Positions 18,380 to 27,346 are shown, counted from the stretch's first letter. The stretch is DNA of 64,000 nt from Bacteroidales bacterium (GCA_017412645.1 JAFPWX010000011.1:1-64000), one strand, 5' to 3'. Notes: generated by a model from the letters alone, not told the origin. Translations and numbers: made by a program.

Positions 18380-19192
18380 TTATTCCTCTACGGGTTCGGG
18401 TTCCACGAAGGGAGCTACCTTGCAGAGCTCGATGTCGAATATGAGGGTCTGGTTGGGGCCGATGGTCTGAGGACCACGCTCGCCGTATGCAAGCTCGGAG
18501 GGGACGAAGAGTTTGATCTTTCCACCTTCACCAACATACTTGAGGCCTTCGGTCCAGCCCTTCACAACACGGTCGAGGGTGAAACGTACGGAGTCGGCTT
18601 CTGGCTTCACCTCGTCGAACACGGTGCCGTCGAGAAGAGTGCCCTTGTAACGCACCCAGACGGTATCCTTGTCGGAGACGGGAACGAGGTCGCTGCCGGG
18701 TTCCTCAACAAGATACTGAAGACCGCTTTCGGTGACCACGACACCTGCCTTCTTGGCGTTCTTTGCGAGATACTTCTCACCCTTTTCCTTGTTGGCAAGG
18801 AGGTTCTCCTGACGACGGTTCTCAAGATAGTCGTTGAAGAGACGGTTCATCTCGTTGGGGTCGATCTTGAACTGCTTGCCGAATTCGGGGTCGCGGGGGT
18901 TGCCCTTCGCTTTGATGAAAGCGCGCATGCCCCTCTTGATCTGGCAGTAGTTGAGTTCGCCGAAATCGTATCCCTTGATGAAGGAACCGAAGTTCACACC
19001 CACAAGATAAGCGACGCTGTCCTTGGTTGCCATGGAGACCTTGTAATCCTTGGACGTCTTGGCTACGGGAGCCGCTGCTTCTACGACGGGGGCGACTTCT
19101 TCGCCCTCTGTGGCCTCGGCCGCATGTTTCTGCTGGCAGGCCAGAGCTGCAATGCCCAAAACGAGGGCTGCAAAGAGTAATGACTTTTTCAT
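18380..19192 (-). CDS. FKBP-type peptidyl-prolyl isomerase lipoprotein
   Basis: Envelope folding catalyst, 270 residues. The N-terminus MKKSLLFAALVLGIAALAC has a lipobox with Cys19. An FKBP N-terminal dimerisation region (about 55-125, DSVAYLVGVNFGSF) precedes an FKBP_C domain (about 150-262) with VWVRYKGTLLDGTVFDE, RFTLDRVVKGWTEGL and PSELAYGERG. It is last in a minus-strand run after the ROK kinase (23 nt gap). Confidence 0.93.
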   Translation of the reverse strand: MKKSLLFAALVLGIAALACQQKHAAEATEGEEVAPVVEAAAPVAKTSKDYKVSMATKDSVAYLVGVNFGSFIKGYDFGELNYCQIKRGMRAFIKAKGNPRDPEFGKQFKIDPNEMNRLFNDYLENRRQENLLANKEKGEKYLAKNAKKAGVVVTESGLQYLVEEPGSDLVPVSDKDTVWVRYKGTLLDGTVFDEVKPEADSVRFTLDRVVKGWTEGLKYVGEGGKIKLFVPSELAYGERGPQTIGPNQTLIFDIELCKVAPFVEPEPVEE

Positions 19193-19215
19193 TGTTATTG
19201 GTTTTTAAAAGGTTT

Positions 19216-20172
19216 CTAAAGTTCCCAGGCGAGGGCTGAGGCGCCGAGGATTGCGGCGTCGGATTCCTTGAGCTGGGAGAAGAGGATGCGGACCTTACCC
19301 CGCCACATGGGGAGCAGATTCTCGTTCATGGCTTTGAGGGTAGGTTCATACAGGAACTCCTTGGCACGGGCGAGACCGCCGAAGAGCACTATCGCCTCGG
19401 GAGCGGAGAACTCCACGAAATCGGCCAGGCTCTGGCCGAGAATCTTGCCTGTGTATTCGAACACCCTGACCGCCAGGTTGTCGCCTGCGCAGGCAGCGGT
19501 GTAAACATCTTTGGAGGTAATGTTCTGAACCTCGCGGAGGAGGCTGGGTTCGTCGGACATCTCCAGCCATTCGCGGGCCGTGCGGGCCACTCCGATGGCG
19601 GAGCAGTATGCCTCAAGGCAGCCGGTCTTGCCGCAGCCGCAGAGGCGACCGTTGTGACGAACGGCGCAGGTGTGACCGAGCTCGCCGGCAAAACCGTCGG
19701 AACCGTAGAGCACCTGACCGTTGATTACGATACCGGAACCCACGCCGGTGCCGAGGGTGATCATGATGAAATCCTTCATACCCTTGGCCACGCCATAGGT
19801 CATCTCTCCCATTGCCGCCGCATTGGCGTCGTTGGTGAGGGAGACGGGAATGCCGACAGCTTCCTTGAGAAGCTTTGCGAACTCCACGCTGCCGTGAGCC
19901 GCCCACGGAAGATTGGGGGCGAATGCAATTGTGCCGTTATAGTAGTTGCCGTTGGGAGCGCCCACGCCTATGCCGCGAATCTCGCCGGTTTTGCCGGCCT
20001 GCGAGATGAGGGCAGTGATGGCCTGGGCAAGTTCTTTCACGATTACCTTCGCATCCGAGCTGCCGCTTGCAGGAATGACATTCTGGGCGAGAACCTCGCC
20101 GCGTGCGTCCACGACACCGAGCTTGCTGCTCTGGCCGCCTATATCGATACCGACTACAAAATTTTTTGCCAT
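19216..20172 (-). CDS. ROK family sugar kinase (glucokinase-like)
   Basis: ROK kinase of 318 residues. It has the N-terminal phosphate loop GIDIGGQSSK, the ROK zinc motif CGCGKTGCLEAYCS (about 180-193) and FGGLA near the C-terminus. No helix-turn-helix precedes the kinase domain, so it is an enzyme rather than a ROK repressor; glucose or an N-acetylated hexosamine is the likely substrate. The open frame extends upstream to 20283, but ATG 20172 is chosen because it gives the family start (AKNFVVGIDIGG) and lies 1 nt after the permease stop, indicating a transport and phosphorylation pair. Confidence 0.9.
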   Translation of the reverse strand: MAKNFVVGIDIGGQSSKLGVVDARGEVLAQNVIPASGSSDAKVIVKELAQAITALISQAGKTGEIRGIGVGAPNGNYYNGTIAFAPNLPWAAHGSVEFAKLLKEAVGIPVSLTNDANAAAMGEMTYGVAKGMKDFIMITLGTGVGSGIVINGQVLYGSDGFAGELGHTCAVRHNGRLCGCGKTGCLEAYCSAIGVARTAREWLEMSDEPSLLREVQNITSKDVYTAACAGDNLAVRVFEYTGKILGQSLADFVEFSAPEAIVLFGGLARAKEFLYEPTLKAMNENLLPMWRGKVRILFSQLKESDAAILGASALAWEL

Positions 20173-20173
20173 A

Positions 20174-21445
20174 TTATTCAACCGGAATGTCTTTGTTAAC
20201 GTTCTTGTAACCAGCCAGTGCGTAGAACACGAGGTATGCGAGGCAGGCGATGATGAGCCAGTAGCTCTGGAGAGAACCGACATGGTCGGCCAGAAGGTTC
20301 TGGAAGAACGGGATGATGCCGCCGCCGCAAACGAGGGTCATGAAGATGCCAGAAGCTGCTGCGGTGTATTTGCCGAGTCCCTCAACTGCGAGATTGAAGA
20401 TGGCGCCCCACATGATGGAGGTGCAGAGACCGCAGAGGATGAGGAAGCCGAATGACAGAGGAATCGCGTTTCCACCGATCTTGATCTGAACTGCCTCAGG
20501 AATGAAGATGGCGAGAATAACGAAGATGATGGCAACGGAAGACATGACGCTGAGCATGATCTTGCTGCTCACCTTGGAGCCCACGGATGCACCGATAAGA
20601 CGGCCGACGAGCATGCTGAGCCAATAGCCACCGATCATGGTGCCGGCAAGGGCGGGACCTATCCAGTCGAGACCGGAATAGTATACATTCGCGGTGTTAG
20701 GAATACCTACCTCGATACCCACATAGAAGAAGATGGCGATGGCGCCGAGGATGAAGTGACGGAACGAAAGCGGGCTGTGTGCGTCTTTCTTGAGATTGCC
20801 TGCCTTACGGGCAGCCTTCTCTTCCGCGGTTTCCATATGAGGCTCGGGGATATTGGTGAGCTTTATGATGATGAATGCGATGGCGAAGATGGCCATTGCG
20901 ATAATCATCACGGGAGCAGCCTTGGCCACGGTGGCATCGGCAATACTGCCGCCTACCAGCCAACCCACGAAGATGGGAGCGATGGTGCCGCCGATGGAGT
21001 TGCAACTACCACCCCACTGAATGAGCTGGTTACCACGGTTTCCGCCGCCGCCGAGGGTGTTCAGCATGGGGTTCACCACGATGTTGAGCATGCACATGGA
21101 GAAGCCGGCTACAAATGCGCCGAGCACATAGACCAGGAAGCTCTCCAGATAACCGGAAAGGAACTGGATGCCTACGCCGATAAAGCCGACGGTAACGGCT
21201 GCCAGAGCGGTGAGCTTATAACCCTTGCGCTTGAGGATCAGACCCGCCGGAATACCCATGCAGGCATAGGCAATAAAGTTGGCGAGAGTGCCAAGCTGGG
21301 AAAGGGCCTTGCTGGCGCCGAACTGATTGGTGACGATAACGCCCATGGAACCTGCCAGGTTGGTCACGAACGCAATCATGAAGAACAGAGCGAACATCAC
21401 CACGATAACCGGGGTGTAGTTCTGCTTTTTTTCTACGTTTGCCAT
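20174..21445 (-). CDS. FucP/GluP-type MFS sugar:proton symporter
   Basis: Twelve-helix major facilitator of 423 residues. The stretch NPMLNTLGGGGNRGNQLIQW, followed by GSCNSIGGTIAP, is typical of the FucP/glucose-galactose permease branch. The first helix begins right after a short polar N-terminus (MANVEKKQNYT). Translational linkage to the ROK kinase suggests the sugar is phosphorylated after import; which hexose cannot be read from the sequence. It follows the acyl-CoA ligase gene by 12 nt. Confidence 0.9.
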   Translation of the reverse strand: MANVEKKQNYTPVIVVMFALFFMIAFVTNLAGSMGVIVTNQFGASKALSQLGTLANFIAYACMGIPAGLILKRKGYKLTALAAVTVGFIGVGIQFLSGYLESFLVYVLGAFVAGFSMCMLNIVVNPMLNTLGGGGNRGNQLIQWGGSCNSIGGTIAPIFVGWLVGGSIADATVAKAAPVMIIAMAIFAIAFIIIKLTNIPEPHMETAEEKAARKAGNLKKDAHSPLSFRHFILGAIAIFFYVGIEVGIPNTANVYYSGLDWIGPALAGTMIGGYWLSMLVGRLIGASVGSKVSSKIMLSVMSSVAIIFVILAIFIPEAVQIKIGGNAIPLSFGFLILCGLCTSIMWGAIFNLAVEGLGKYTAAASGIFMTLVCGGGIIPFFQNLLADHVGSLQSYWLIIACLAYLVFYALAGYKNVNKDIPVE

Positions 21446-21457
21446 ATTGATTGATTA

Positions 21458-23380
21458 TTAGATTGATGCGAGGTTTTTTTCGTTGCAGATATTGCGCCCG
21501 TCAGCGGTATAGGCATACTCGATGCGGTCGGCATAGGCCTTTTCCACTTTGCCGCGGACTATCTTCACGGTGGAGTTCACCAGGCCGTTCTGCTCGGTCC
21601 AGGGCTCGGGGCAGATCACCAGCGTGGTGGGCAGCCACTTTTCGGGGAACATGCCCTCGTGTTTGCCGCCCTTGCGGTAGGTGTTCATCTCGTCCCAAAT
21701 CTTCTGGATCATAGCTTTCTTGCCGTCTTCGGAAGCCGGGTCGAGCTCGGGATGATTCTTCTTGAGCCACTCTTTGCAGTGTTCCTTGTTGGGAACTATT
21801 ACGGCAATGGTGTATGGATTCTGGTTGTTGTGGATGATTACCTGATCCACGAACTTGGTGACGCTGGTGAGGTTGTCTTCGTAGCCCTCCGGGGAATACT
21901 TGTCGCCGTCGGCTGCGATGAGCAGGCTCTTGAAGCGGCCGGTGACGTATAAGTAGCGGCGGTCCTGCGGGTAGAGATAGCCGCGGTCGCCGGTGTAGAG
22001 CCAGCCGTCTATTATTGTGCTGGCGGTGGCCTCCGGATTCTTCCAGTAGCCGGCCATAACGTTCTCGCCGCGGATAACGATTTCACCCGTTTCGCCGTCG
22101 GGCAGTTCTTTGTGCTCCTCGTCGCAGATCTTGATGTCCATGGGCTGGACAGTGCGGCCGGAGCTGCCGAAGATGGCGTGGCCTTCGCTGTTGGCACAGA
22201 TGATAGGCGTGGCTTCGCTGAGGCCGTAGCCCTGGAAGACAGGGACGCCGATGGCATTGAACCACTTCTGCAGTTCAATGTCCAGCAGGGCGCCGCCGCC
22301 CACGAAGAAACGCATCTCGCCGCCGAAGGCGTTTTCGCGGATCTGGGCGAAGAGCTTTTTGTCGAAGAAGTTGATGAGAGGCTTCTTCCAGAAATGCTTG
22401 TACCAGGGCTTGCCGGCATTGTAGTATTCCTGATTGTAGCCTATTGCCAGATTGACCGCAAAGTTGAAGAGTTTCTCCACCCTGGGGCCCTTGGCCTTTA
22501 CGCCGGCCTCGATGTTCTTTTTGAAGGTGCGGGAAAGCGCGGGTACACTGAGCATCACGTGCGGTTTCACGTCCTTGATGGCTCCCGGCACGTTGCGCAG
22601 GGTGGCCAGCTGGGTTTTGCCCACGGGGACGGTGGCGATGCTGCCACCATACATCATCATAGTGTAGAAGCCGGCCACATGAGCGAAGCAGTGGTCCAGC
22701 GGGAGGATGATGAGCATCCTGGCACCTTCCTCGATGCCGATGACCGATGCTCCCTGCTCCACGTTCGCGGTGTAGTTGCGGTGAGTGAGCAGGATGCCCT
22801 TCGGATCGGCCGTGGTGCCGGAGGTGTAGGAGATGTTGGCGTAGTCGTCCGGCTTGATGGACTTAATGCGCTCTTCCAACTCTTCGCCATGCTCCTTGAG
22901 GAACTTCACGCCCATGTCGTGAAGCTCGCTGATATGCATTTCGCCTTTCTCCAGCGGAATGTCGTCGAACACTATTACTTTGCGGACCTGCTTGCACTGC
23001 TTAATGATACGGCGGATCTTGGGAATCTCGTTCTCGGAGGCCGCGATGTACACCGAGTCGGAGTGGTTGATGCGGAAGCTGAGGTCTTTGTCGGATTCGA
23101 GCTTATACGAAAGGGGAACGTTCACGCCGCCGGCGTAGAGTATTCCCAATTCAGTCATTACCCACAGGTTGCGGGCTTCTGCGAGGAGTGACACCCTTTC
23201 GCCTTTCTGGAGACCGAGAGCCATGAATCCGGCTGCAAGAATGCGGCCTTCGTCACGGGTCTGCTTGAAAGTGGTTTCCACCCACACTCCGTTCTGCTTT
23301 TCGCGGAGATATGTATTGTCTGCAAATATTTTCGTGTACTTCTCGACGAAGTCGATGATGGTCGGTTTTTTAGTTGCCAT
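21458..23380 (-). CDS. Long-chain acyl-CoA synthetase (AMP-forming)
   Basis: ANL-superfamily ligase, 640 residues, activating fatty acids to acyl-CoA through an acyl-adenylate. Visible are the P-loop YTSGTTADPKGILLTHRN (about 190-207), the A4/A5 region FQGYGLSEATPI (about 390), YTGDRGYL and the hinge region VTGRFKSLLIAADGDKYSPE. The C-terminal lysine region NSTVKIVRGKVE is also present. It is a soluble or membrane-peripheral enzyme. The start is 1 nt after the stop of the deoxynucleoside kinase gene, so it is co-transcribed with it, although no functional link is obvious. Confidence 0.93.
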   Translation of the reverse strand: MATKKPTIIDFVEKYTKIFADNTYLREKQNGVWVETTFKQTRDEGRILAAGFMALGLQKGERVSLLAEARNLWVMTELGILYAGGVNVPLSYKLESDKDLSFRINHSDSVYIAASENEIPKIRRIIKQCKQVRKVIVFDDIPLEKGEMHISELHDMGVKFLKEHGEELEERIKSIKPDDYANISYTSGTTADPKGILLTHRNYTANVEQGASVIGIEEGARMLIILPLDHCFAHVAGFYTMMMYGGSIATVPVGKTQLATLRNVPGAIKDVKPHVMLSVPALSRTFKKNIEAGVKAKGPRVEKLFNFAVNLAIGYNQEYYNAGKPWYKHFWKKPLINFFDKKLFAQIRENAFGGEMRFFVGGGALLDIELQKWFNAIGVPVFQGYGLSEATPIICANSEGHAIFGSSGRTVQPMDIKICDEEHKELPDGETGEIVIRGENVMAGYWKNPEATASTIIDGWLYTGDRGYLYPQDRRYLYVTGRFKSLLIAADGDKYSPEGYEDNLTSVTKFVDQVIIHNNQNPYTIAVIVPNKEHCKEWLKKNHPELDPASEDGKKAMIQKIWDEMNTYRKGGKHEGMFPEKWLPTTLVICPEPWTEQNGLVNSTVKIVRGKVEKAYADRIEYAYTADGRNICNEKNLASI

Positions 23381-23381
23381 G

Positions 23382-24008
23382 CTATTTGTTTTTCTTGGAG
23401 AAGAGGCCGTAGAGCTGTGCGTCGATCATATCGGTGATCTTTTCGAAATCTTCGGGCTTGTTGCCGAACTTGACGTTGTCGGCATCCACCACGAGCAGAT
23501 TGCCCTGGTAGTCCTTGATCCAGTTCTCGTATTTTTCGTTTAGTCCGGTAAGATAGTCTATACGTATGCTGCGCTCGTACTCGCGGCCCCTCTTCTGAAT
23601 CTGGGAAATGAGGTTGGGGATGCTGGAACGCAGGTAGATGAGGAGGTCGGGATAGCCGACCAGGCTCATCATGAGGGAGAAGAGATCGGAATAGTTCTCG
23701 AAGTCCCTCGTGGTCATGAGACCCATGTCGTGCAGGTTGGGGGCGAAGATCTTTGCGTCTTCATAGATGGTGCGGTCCTGAATGATGACGTCGTCCGTCT
23801 TGGAGATGTCCACCACGTCCTTGAAACGCTTGTTCAGGAAATATATCTGGAGATTGAAACTCCAGCGCTCCATATCCTCGTAGAAGTCTGCCAGATAAGG
23901 GTTGAAATCTACCGATTCGAATTTGGGGATCCAGCCATAGTGGGCTGCAAGCATTTTGGTGAGGGTGGTTTTTCCGCTTCCGATGTTTCCTGCGATGGCG
24001 ATGTGCAT
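23382..24008 (-). CDS. Deoxynucleoside kinase (paralogue 2)
   Basis: dNK/dGK family salvage kinase, 208 residues. The P-loop GNIGSGKTT is at residues 7-15, a DR motif in IIQDRTIYED near residue 76, and the LID-like region IQKRGREYERSI near residue 140. It is closely similar along its length to the next gene upstream, clearly a tandem duplicate. Family members phosphorylate deoxyadenosine, deoxyguanosine or deoxycytidine; the specificity here is not readable. Its own -7 box TACCTTTG (24031-24038) sits in the 36-nt gap. Confidence 0.92.
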   Translation of the reverse strand: MHIAIAGNIGSGKTTLTKMLAAHYGWIPKFESVDFNPYLADFYEDMERWSFNLQIYFLNKRFKDVVDISKTDDVIIQDRTIYEDAKIFAPNLHDMGLMTTRDFENYSDLFSLMMSLVGYPDLLIYLRSSIPNLISQIQKRGREYERSIRIDYLTGLNEKYENWIKDYQGNLLVVDADNVKFGNKPEDFEKITDMIDAQLYGLFSKKNK

Positions 24009-24030
24009 AGTATAGTGTTTTTAAATCTTA

Positions 24031-24038
24031 CAAAGGTA
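24031..24038 (-). promoter_or_regulatory. -7 box of second deoxynucleoside kinase
   Basis: TACCTTTG on the minus strand between the tandem kinase genes, 22 nt before the ATG at 24008. The second copy and the downstream genes may be expressed independently. Confidence 0.55.
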
Positions 24039-24044
24039 GTGATT

Positions 24045-24659
24045 TTATTTGAACAGGCCGAAGAGTTCCGCGTCGATACGGTCAGTAATGTGCGCGAAAT
24101 CTTCGGGATTGTTTTTGAAGTCGAGATTGTCCGCTTCGATGGTGAGCAGGCGCCCAGGATAATTGCCTATCCACTGTTCGTAGTGGCGGTTGAGCCCGCT
24201 GAGGTATTCGATGCTCATGCCCTGCTCATAGTCGCGTCCGCGTTTCTGGATGTTGGACACCAGATGCTCGATGCTGCTCTTGAGGTATATGAGCAGTTCC
24301 GGGGGACGCACCATGCTCATCATGATCTGGTATAGCTGCATGTAGGTCTGGTAGTCGCGCTCGGAAAGATTGCCCATCTCGCGGTTGTTCTCCACGAAGA
24401 TATGCACGCCCTCCATAAGGGTGCGGTCCTGGATGATGGTTTCCTTGCTACGGGAGATTTCCAGAAGGTCCTTGAAACGCTGGGCGAGGAAGTAGGTTTC
24501 CAGATTGTAGCTCCAGCGGGGGATGTCGTGGTAGTAGTCTTCCAGATAGGGGTTGTAGGTGACGCTCTCGAACTGGGGCTTCCAGCCGTAGTGCTCCGCA
24601 AGCATCCTTGTGAGGGTGGTTTTTCCGCTTCCGATATTTCCTGCAACTCCTATATGCAT
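24045..24659 (-). CDS. Deoxynucleoside kinase (paralogue 1)
   Basis: dNK/dGK family kinase, 204 residues, with the same architecture as its neighbour: P-loop GNIGSGKTT at 7-15, IIQDRTLMEG and IQKRGRDYEQGM. Conserved differences after the DR motif (TLMEGVHIF versus TIYEDAKIF) suggest distinct substrates, or the two subunits of a heterodimer as known for lactobacillar deoxyadenosine/deoxyguanosine kinases. It is first in a run that continues to the FKBP gene. Confidence 0.92.
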   Translation of the reverse strand: MHIGVAGNIGSGKTTLTRMLAEHYGWKPQFESVTYNPYLEDYYHDIPRWSYNLETYFLAQRFKDLLEISRSKETIIQDRTLMEGVHIFVENNREMGNLSERDYQTYMQLYQIMMSMVRPPELLIYLKSSIEHLVSNIQKRGRDYEQGMSIEYLSGLNRHYEQWIGNYPGRLLTIEADNLDFKNNPEDFAHITDRIDAELFGLFK

Positions 24660-24678
24660 GGTTTAATGTCTTAGCTTA

Positions 24679-24706
24679 CAAATTTAACATTTCTTTTGTA
24701 ATTTTG
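24679..24706. promoter_or_regulatory. Back-to-back promoters deoxynucleoside kinase / MBL hydrolase
   Basis: TAAATTTG on the minus strand (24679-24686) and TAATTTTG on the plus strand (24699-24706), 12 bp apart. The leaders are longer here (19 and 24 nt to the start codons). Confidence 0.65.
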
Positions 24707-24730
24707 CCACCGTTATTTTTTAAATCGGCT

Positions 24731-25423
24731 ATGGATTTGAAGACTTTCCACTGCAGGGTGCTTTCGGAGAACTGCTATGTCCTTTCAGATGGCGACGCCT
24801 GCGTGGTAGTGGATCCCGGCTTCTACAGCGATGAGGAGTTCGGGGAGTTCCTGAAACTGCTGGGCGACTGCACGCCTTCGGCCATACTGCTCACCCACGC
24901 TCACTTCGACCACTGCATGGGGGTAGTGCGCATGCTGGCGAAATGGCCAGGGCTGCCGGTTTACATGCATACTGCCGAGACTGTGTCTTTATCGGACGAC
25001 ACCGACATCACCTCCCGGCTCGATCTTCACGGCCAGAGATTTGATTTCCCATGGAAGGCGGTGGAAGACGGGATGGAAATAACCATAGGCAAACTCGTCT
25101 TCAGGGCAATCCATACCCCGGGCCACTCCCCCGGCGCTTTGTGCTGGTACTGCGAGGCGGCCGGCCTGGCCTTCACTGGGGATACCCTTTTCGCCGGCAC
25201 CATCGGCCGTACCGATCTGGCGCACGCCGATTACGACTCCCTTATCCGCTCCATCATGGAGAAACTCATCCTGCTGCCAGGCTCCACCGACATCTACCCG
25301 GGTCACGGCTGGGCCAGCACCATCGGCCGCGAGATGCGCACCAATCCATTCCTGGAGCCTTTCAACGAGCCCGCAGAAGGTTTTGACCCCGACATGCCCG
25401 GGGTAGAGCTGCATACGCTCTGA
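24731..25423 (+). CDS. MBL-fold metallohydrolase (glyoxalase II-like)
   Basis: Metallo-beta-lactamase fold hydrolase, 230 residues. Metal ligands are seen in THAHFDHCMG (HxHxDH, about 59-64), HTPGHSPGAL, FTGDTLF and YPGHGWAST. This pattern fits the glyoxalase II-like / YcbL group of small cytoplasmic thioester hydrolases; the true substrate is unknown. An upstream in-frame TTG at 24704 lies inside the promoter box, so ATG 24731 is taken as the start. Confidence 0.9.
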   Translation: MDLKTFHCRVLSENCYVLSDGDACVVVDPGFYSDEEFGEFLKLLGDCTPSAILLTHAHFDHCMGVVRMLAKWPGLPVYMHTAETVSLSDDTDITSRLDLHGQRFDFPWKAVEDGMEITIGKLVFRAIHTPGHSPGALCWYCEAAGLAFTGDTLFAGTIGRTDLAHADYDSLIRSIMEKLILLPGSTDIYPGHGWASTIGREMRTNPFLEPFNEPAEGFDPDMPGVELHTL

Positions 25424-25436
25424 TTCCTCCGGATTT

Positions 25437-25463
25437 CGAATTTTCGAAAAATTCGTATCTTTG
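25437..25463 (+). promoter_or_regulatory. aqpZ promoter with 8-bp inverted repeat upstream of -7 box
   Basis: TATCTTTG (25456-25463) is directly preceded by CGAATTTT-CGA-AAAATTCG (25437-25455), perfect 8-bp arms around 3 bp. The repeat covers the region between the -33 and -7 positions, a natural operator site. Confidence 0.6.
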
Positions 25464-25492
25464 GAGTACTGAATAACCAAACCACAATTATC

Positions 25493-26164
25493 ATGAAAAA
25501 GTACTTTGCAGAGTGCCTCGGCACATTCGTTCTTACTTTCCTCGGTTGTGGAACCGCCATGTTCCTTGGCTGCGGCACACCGGCAGGAGTAGTCGGAACA
25601 GCTATCGCTTTCGGTCTTGCAGTTGTCGCCATGGCCTACACCATCGGCGGAATCAGCGGCTGCCACATCAACCCGGCCATCACCCTCGGCGTCGCTCTCA
25701 GCGGCCGCATGAGTTGGAAAGATGCTCTCGGTTACTGGTGCGGACAGATTATCGGCGGCATCATCGCCGGTGCAGTCCTTCTTCTGCTCACCAAGGTAGT
25801 TGCAGCTCCCGATCTCACCGGCGCCCTCGGTTCCAACGGCGTTGCGAATGCAGGTGGTGTCTGGGGTGCATGCCTCGTGGAGGTCATCGCCACATTCATC
25901 TTCGTGCTGGTAGTATTGGGTGCTACTGACGACAAGGTAGGTGCAGGCAAACCCGCCGGTCTTGCCATCGGTCTCAGCCTCATCCTCATCCACCTCGTCT
26001 GCATCAACCTCACCGGAACTTCGGTGAATCCCGCCCGTTCCATCGGTCCCGCCATTTTTGCCGGCGGTGCAGCCCTGAAGGATCTCTGGGTATTCATCTG
26101 CGCTCCTCTCGTAGGCGGTGCCCTGAGCGCCCTCTGCTGGAAAGCCTTCTCCTGCGAGAAGTAA
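25493..26164 (+). CDS. aqpZ: Aquaporin Z-like water channel
   Basis: MIP-family channel, 223 residues, six membrane helices. NPA motifs are at 60-62 (HINPAITLG) and 179-181 (SVNPARSIGP). The selectivity-filter residues can be aligned by spacing with E. coli AqpZ: Phe40, His167, Thr176 and Arg182. This is the water-selective pattern rather than the GlpF glycerol pattern. It is monocistronic, with its own promoter and a strong terminator. Confidence 0.92.
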   Translation: MKKYFAECLGTFVLTFLGCGTAMFLGCGTPAGVVGTAIAFGLAVVAMAYTIGGISGCHINPAITLGVALSGRMSWKDALGYWCGQIIGGIIAGAVLLLLTKVVAAPDLTGALGSNGVANAGGVWGACLVEVIATFIFVLVVLGATDDKVGAGKPAGLAIGLSLILIHLVCINLTGTSVNPARSIGPAIFAGGAALKDLWVFICAPLVGGALSALCWKAFSCEK

Positions 26165-26189
26165 TCAAGAACCAAAATCCAAGTATTAA

Positions 26190-26215
26190 AGGCCCCGCTT
26201 CTGCGGGGCTTTTTT
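26190..26215 (+). terminator. Rho-independent terminator of aqpZ
   Basis: GCCCCGC (26192-26198), TTCT loop, GCGGGGC (26203-26209), then a run of T. Confidence 0.93.
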
Positions 26216-26273
26216 GCTTCCTCTCAAGGACAAATACGGAGAAGGGACCTAGCACGAAAAAGGCCAAAAACAA

Positions 26274-26305
26274 GGAAGGTCCCCTTCGGAAACCAGGGAC
26301 CTTCC
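26274..26305 (-). terminator. Terminator of the serine hydrolase gene
   Basis: Perfect 10-bp arms GGAAGGTCCC (26274-26283) and GGGACCTTCC (26296-26305). On the minus strand the stem is followed by TTGTTTTTGG. It lies 29 nt past the stop of the hydrolase gene. Confidence 0.75.
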
Positions 26306-26333
26306 ACAAAATCGGCCGAAAATGCAAGTCGGG

Positions 26334-27293
26334 CTACAGGTTTTCCTTCTTTACCTTATCGAGGAAAGCCTTTACGTGCTGCTTGTACTCTACGGGATGG
26401 CTCTGGAAAGAGTTGGCGTGGACGGCACCTTCCGCAACCCACATCTCCTTATAGCCGTTAACCTTTGCGTCGTAGTTCTGCTGCAGGTGCGGGAAGGGCA
26501 CGAAGTCATCGGCATCGCCATGGATGAAGAGCATCGGACGGTCGCACTTGGCAAGCTGATCCATCGAAGAGGCCTCCTTGAAGGAGAATCCATACTTGTT
26601 CTTGCAAACTATGCTGGCGCTGGTGAGAACCGGGAACGGGGGCAGATGGAAACTGTCTTTGAGGTTGAACTTGAGCTGATTCCAGACACTGCTGTAACCG
26701 CAATCCTCGACATAGGCCCTCACGTACTCCGGCTGCTCGTCACCGCTCATCATCATTGTGGTAGCTGCACCCATCGACACACCGTGGACTACCATAAAGT
26801 CGTCTTTGAAGATATCGTGTGCAACCTTCACCCATTCAGACACGTCGTAGCGGTCGTACCAGCCCATGGTGGTGTGGTCGCCTCCGGAATAGCCGTGATA
26901 CTGGAGATCCGGGAAGAGGACGTTATAATTGAAGTCGTCGCGGTACATGCGCACCAGATACAGGAACACGAAATGGTTGTCGCCGAAGCCGTGGACCACG
27001 ATAGCGGTGCCTTCAGCCTTGGCTGGGTTGGCGGCGGGGACATAGCATGCGTGAATCTTATTATCGCCGTATCCGGTTATTTCGATATCCTTCAGGATAC
27101 CCTTCTCCTTAAGGCCGTCGTACCAGGCGGTGCTTCCTGCCAGAAGTGAATCCGCTTTGTGACGGGTGCGTTCGATATTCTGCCCGTCCGGCATGTCGAC
27201 CAGCACGTAATTGCACATGAACTTGCCCACGAGGCAACTGTTCAGGGAGATGGCTGCAAAGATGATGGCAGCAATTCTAAAGAGTGTTTTCAT
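26334..27293 (-). CDS. Alpha/beta hydrolase lipoprotein
   Basis: Exported serine hydrolase, 319 residues. A lipobox LNSC places the acylated Cys at residue 20. The fold is indicated by VVHGFGDN (oxyanion region), the nucleophile elbow GVSMGA (about Ser169), the acid in HGDADDFVPF and the histidine in AVHANSF. It resembles the S9/FrsA-like esterase or peptidase branch common in Bacteroidota. The substrate is unknown. It has its own promoter (27321-27328) and terminator. Confidence 0.88.
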   Translation of the reverse strand: MKTLFRIAAIIFAAISLNSCLVGKFMCNYVLVDMPDGQNIERTRHKADSLLAGSTAWYDGLKEKGILKDIEITGYGDNKIHACYVPAANPAKAEGTAIVVHGFGDNHFVFLYLVRMYRDDFNYNVLFPDLQYHGYSGGDHTTMGWYDRYDVSEWVKVAHDIFKDDFMVVHGVSMGAATTMMMSGDEQPEYVRAYVEDCGYSSVWNQLKFNLKDSFHLPPFPVLTSASIVCKNKYGFSFKEASSMDQLAKCDRPMLFIHGDADDFVPFPHLQQNYDAKVNGYKEMWVAEGAVHANSFQSHPVEYKQHVKAFLDKVKKENL

Positions 27294-27320
27294 TATGTGT
27301 TTAAATTGGTTGTCGGTTTA

Positions 27321-27328
27321 CAAAGTTA
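27321..27328 (-). promoter_or_regulatory. -7 box of serine hydrolase gene
   Basis: TAACTTTG on the minus strand, 27 nt before the ATG at 27293. Confidence 0.6.
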
Positions 27329-27346
27329 ACAATTTTCCCGTAATGA

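Noticed and set aside
20173..20283. N-terminal extension of the ROK kinase as a helix-turn-helix
   Set aside because: The extra residues are Ser/Thr-rich with no HTH pattern and overlap the permease gene.
26216..26273. Small gene or RNA between aqpZ and the hydrolase
   Set aside because: No start codon with a plausible frame and no structure beyond the two terminators.
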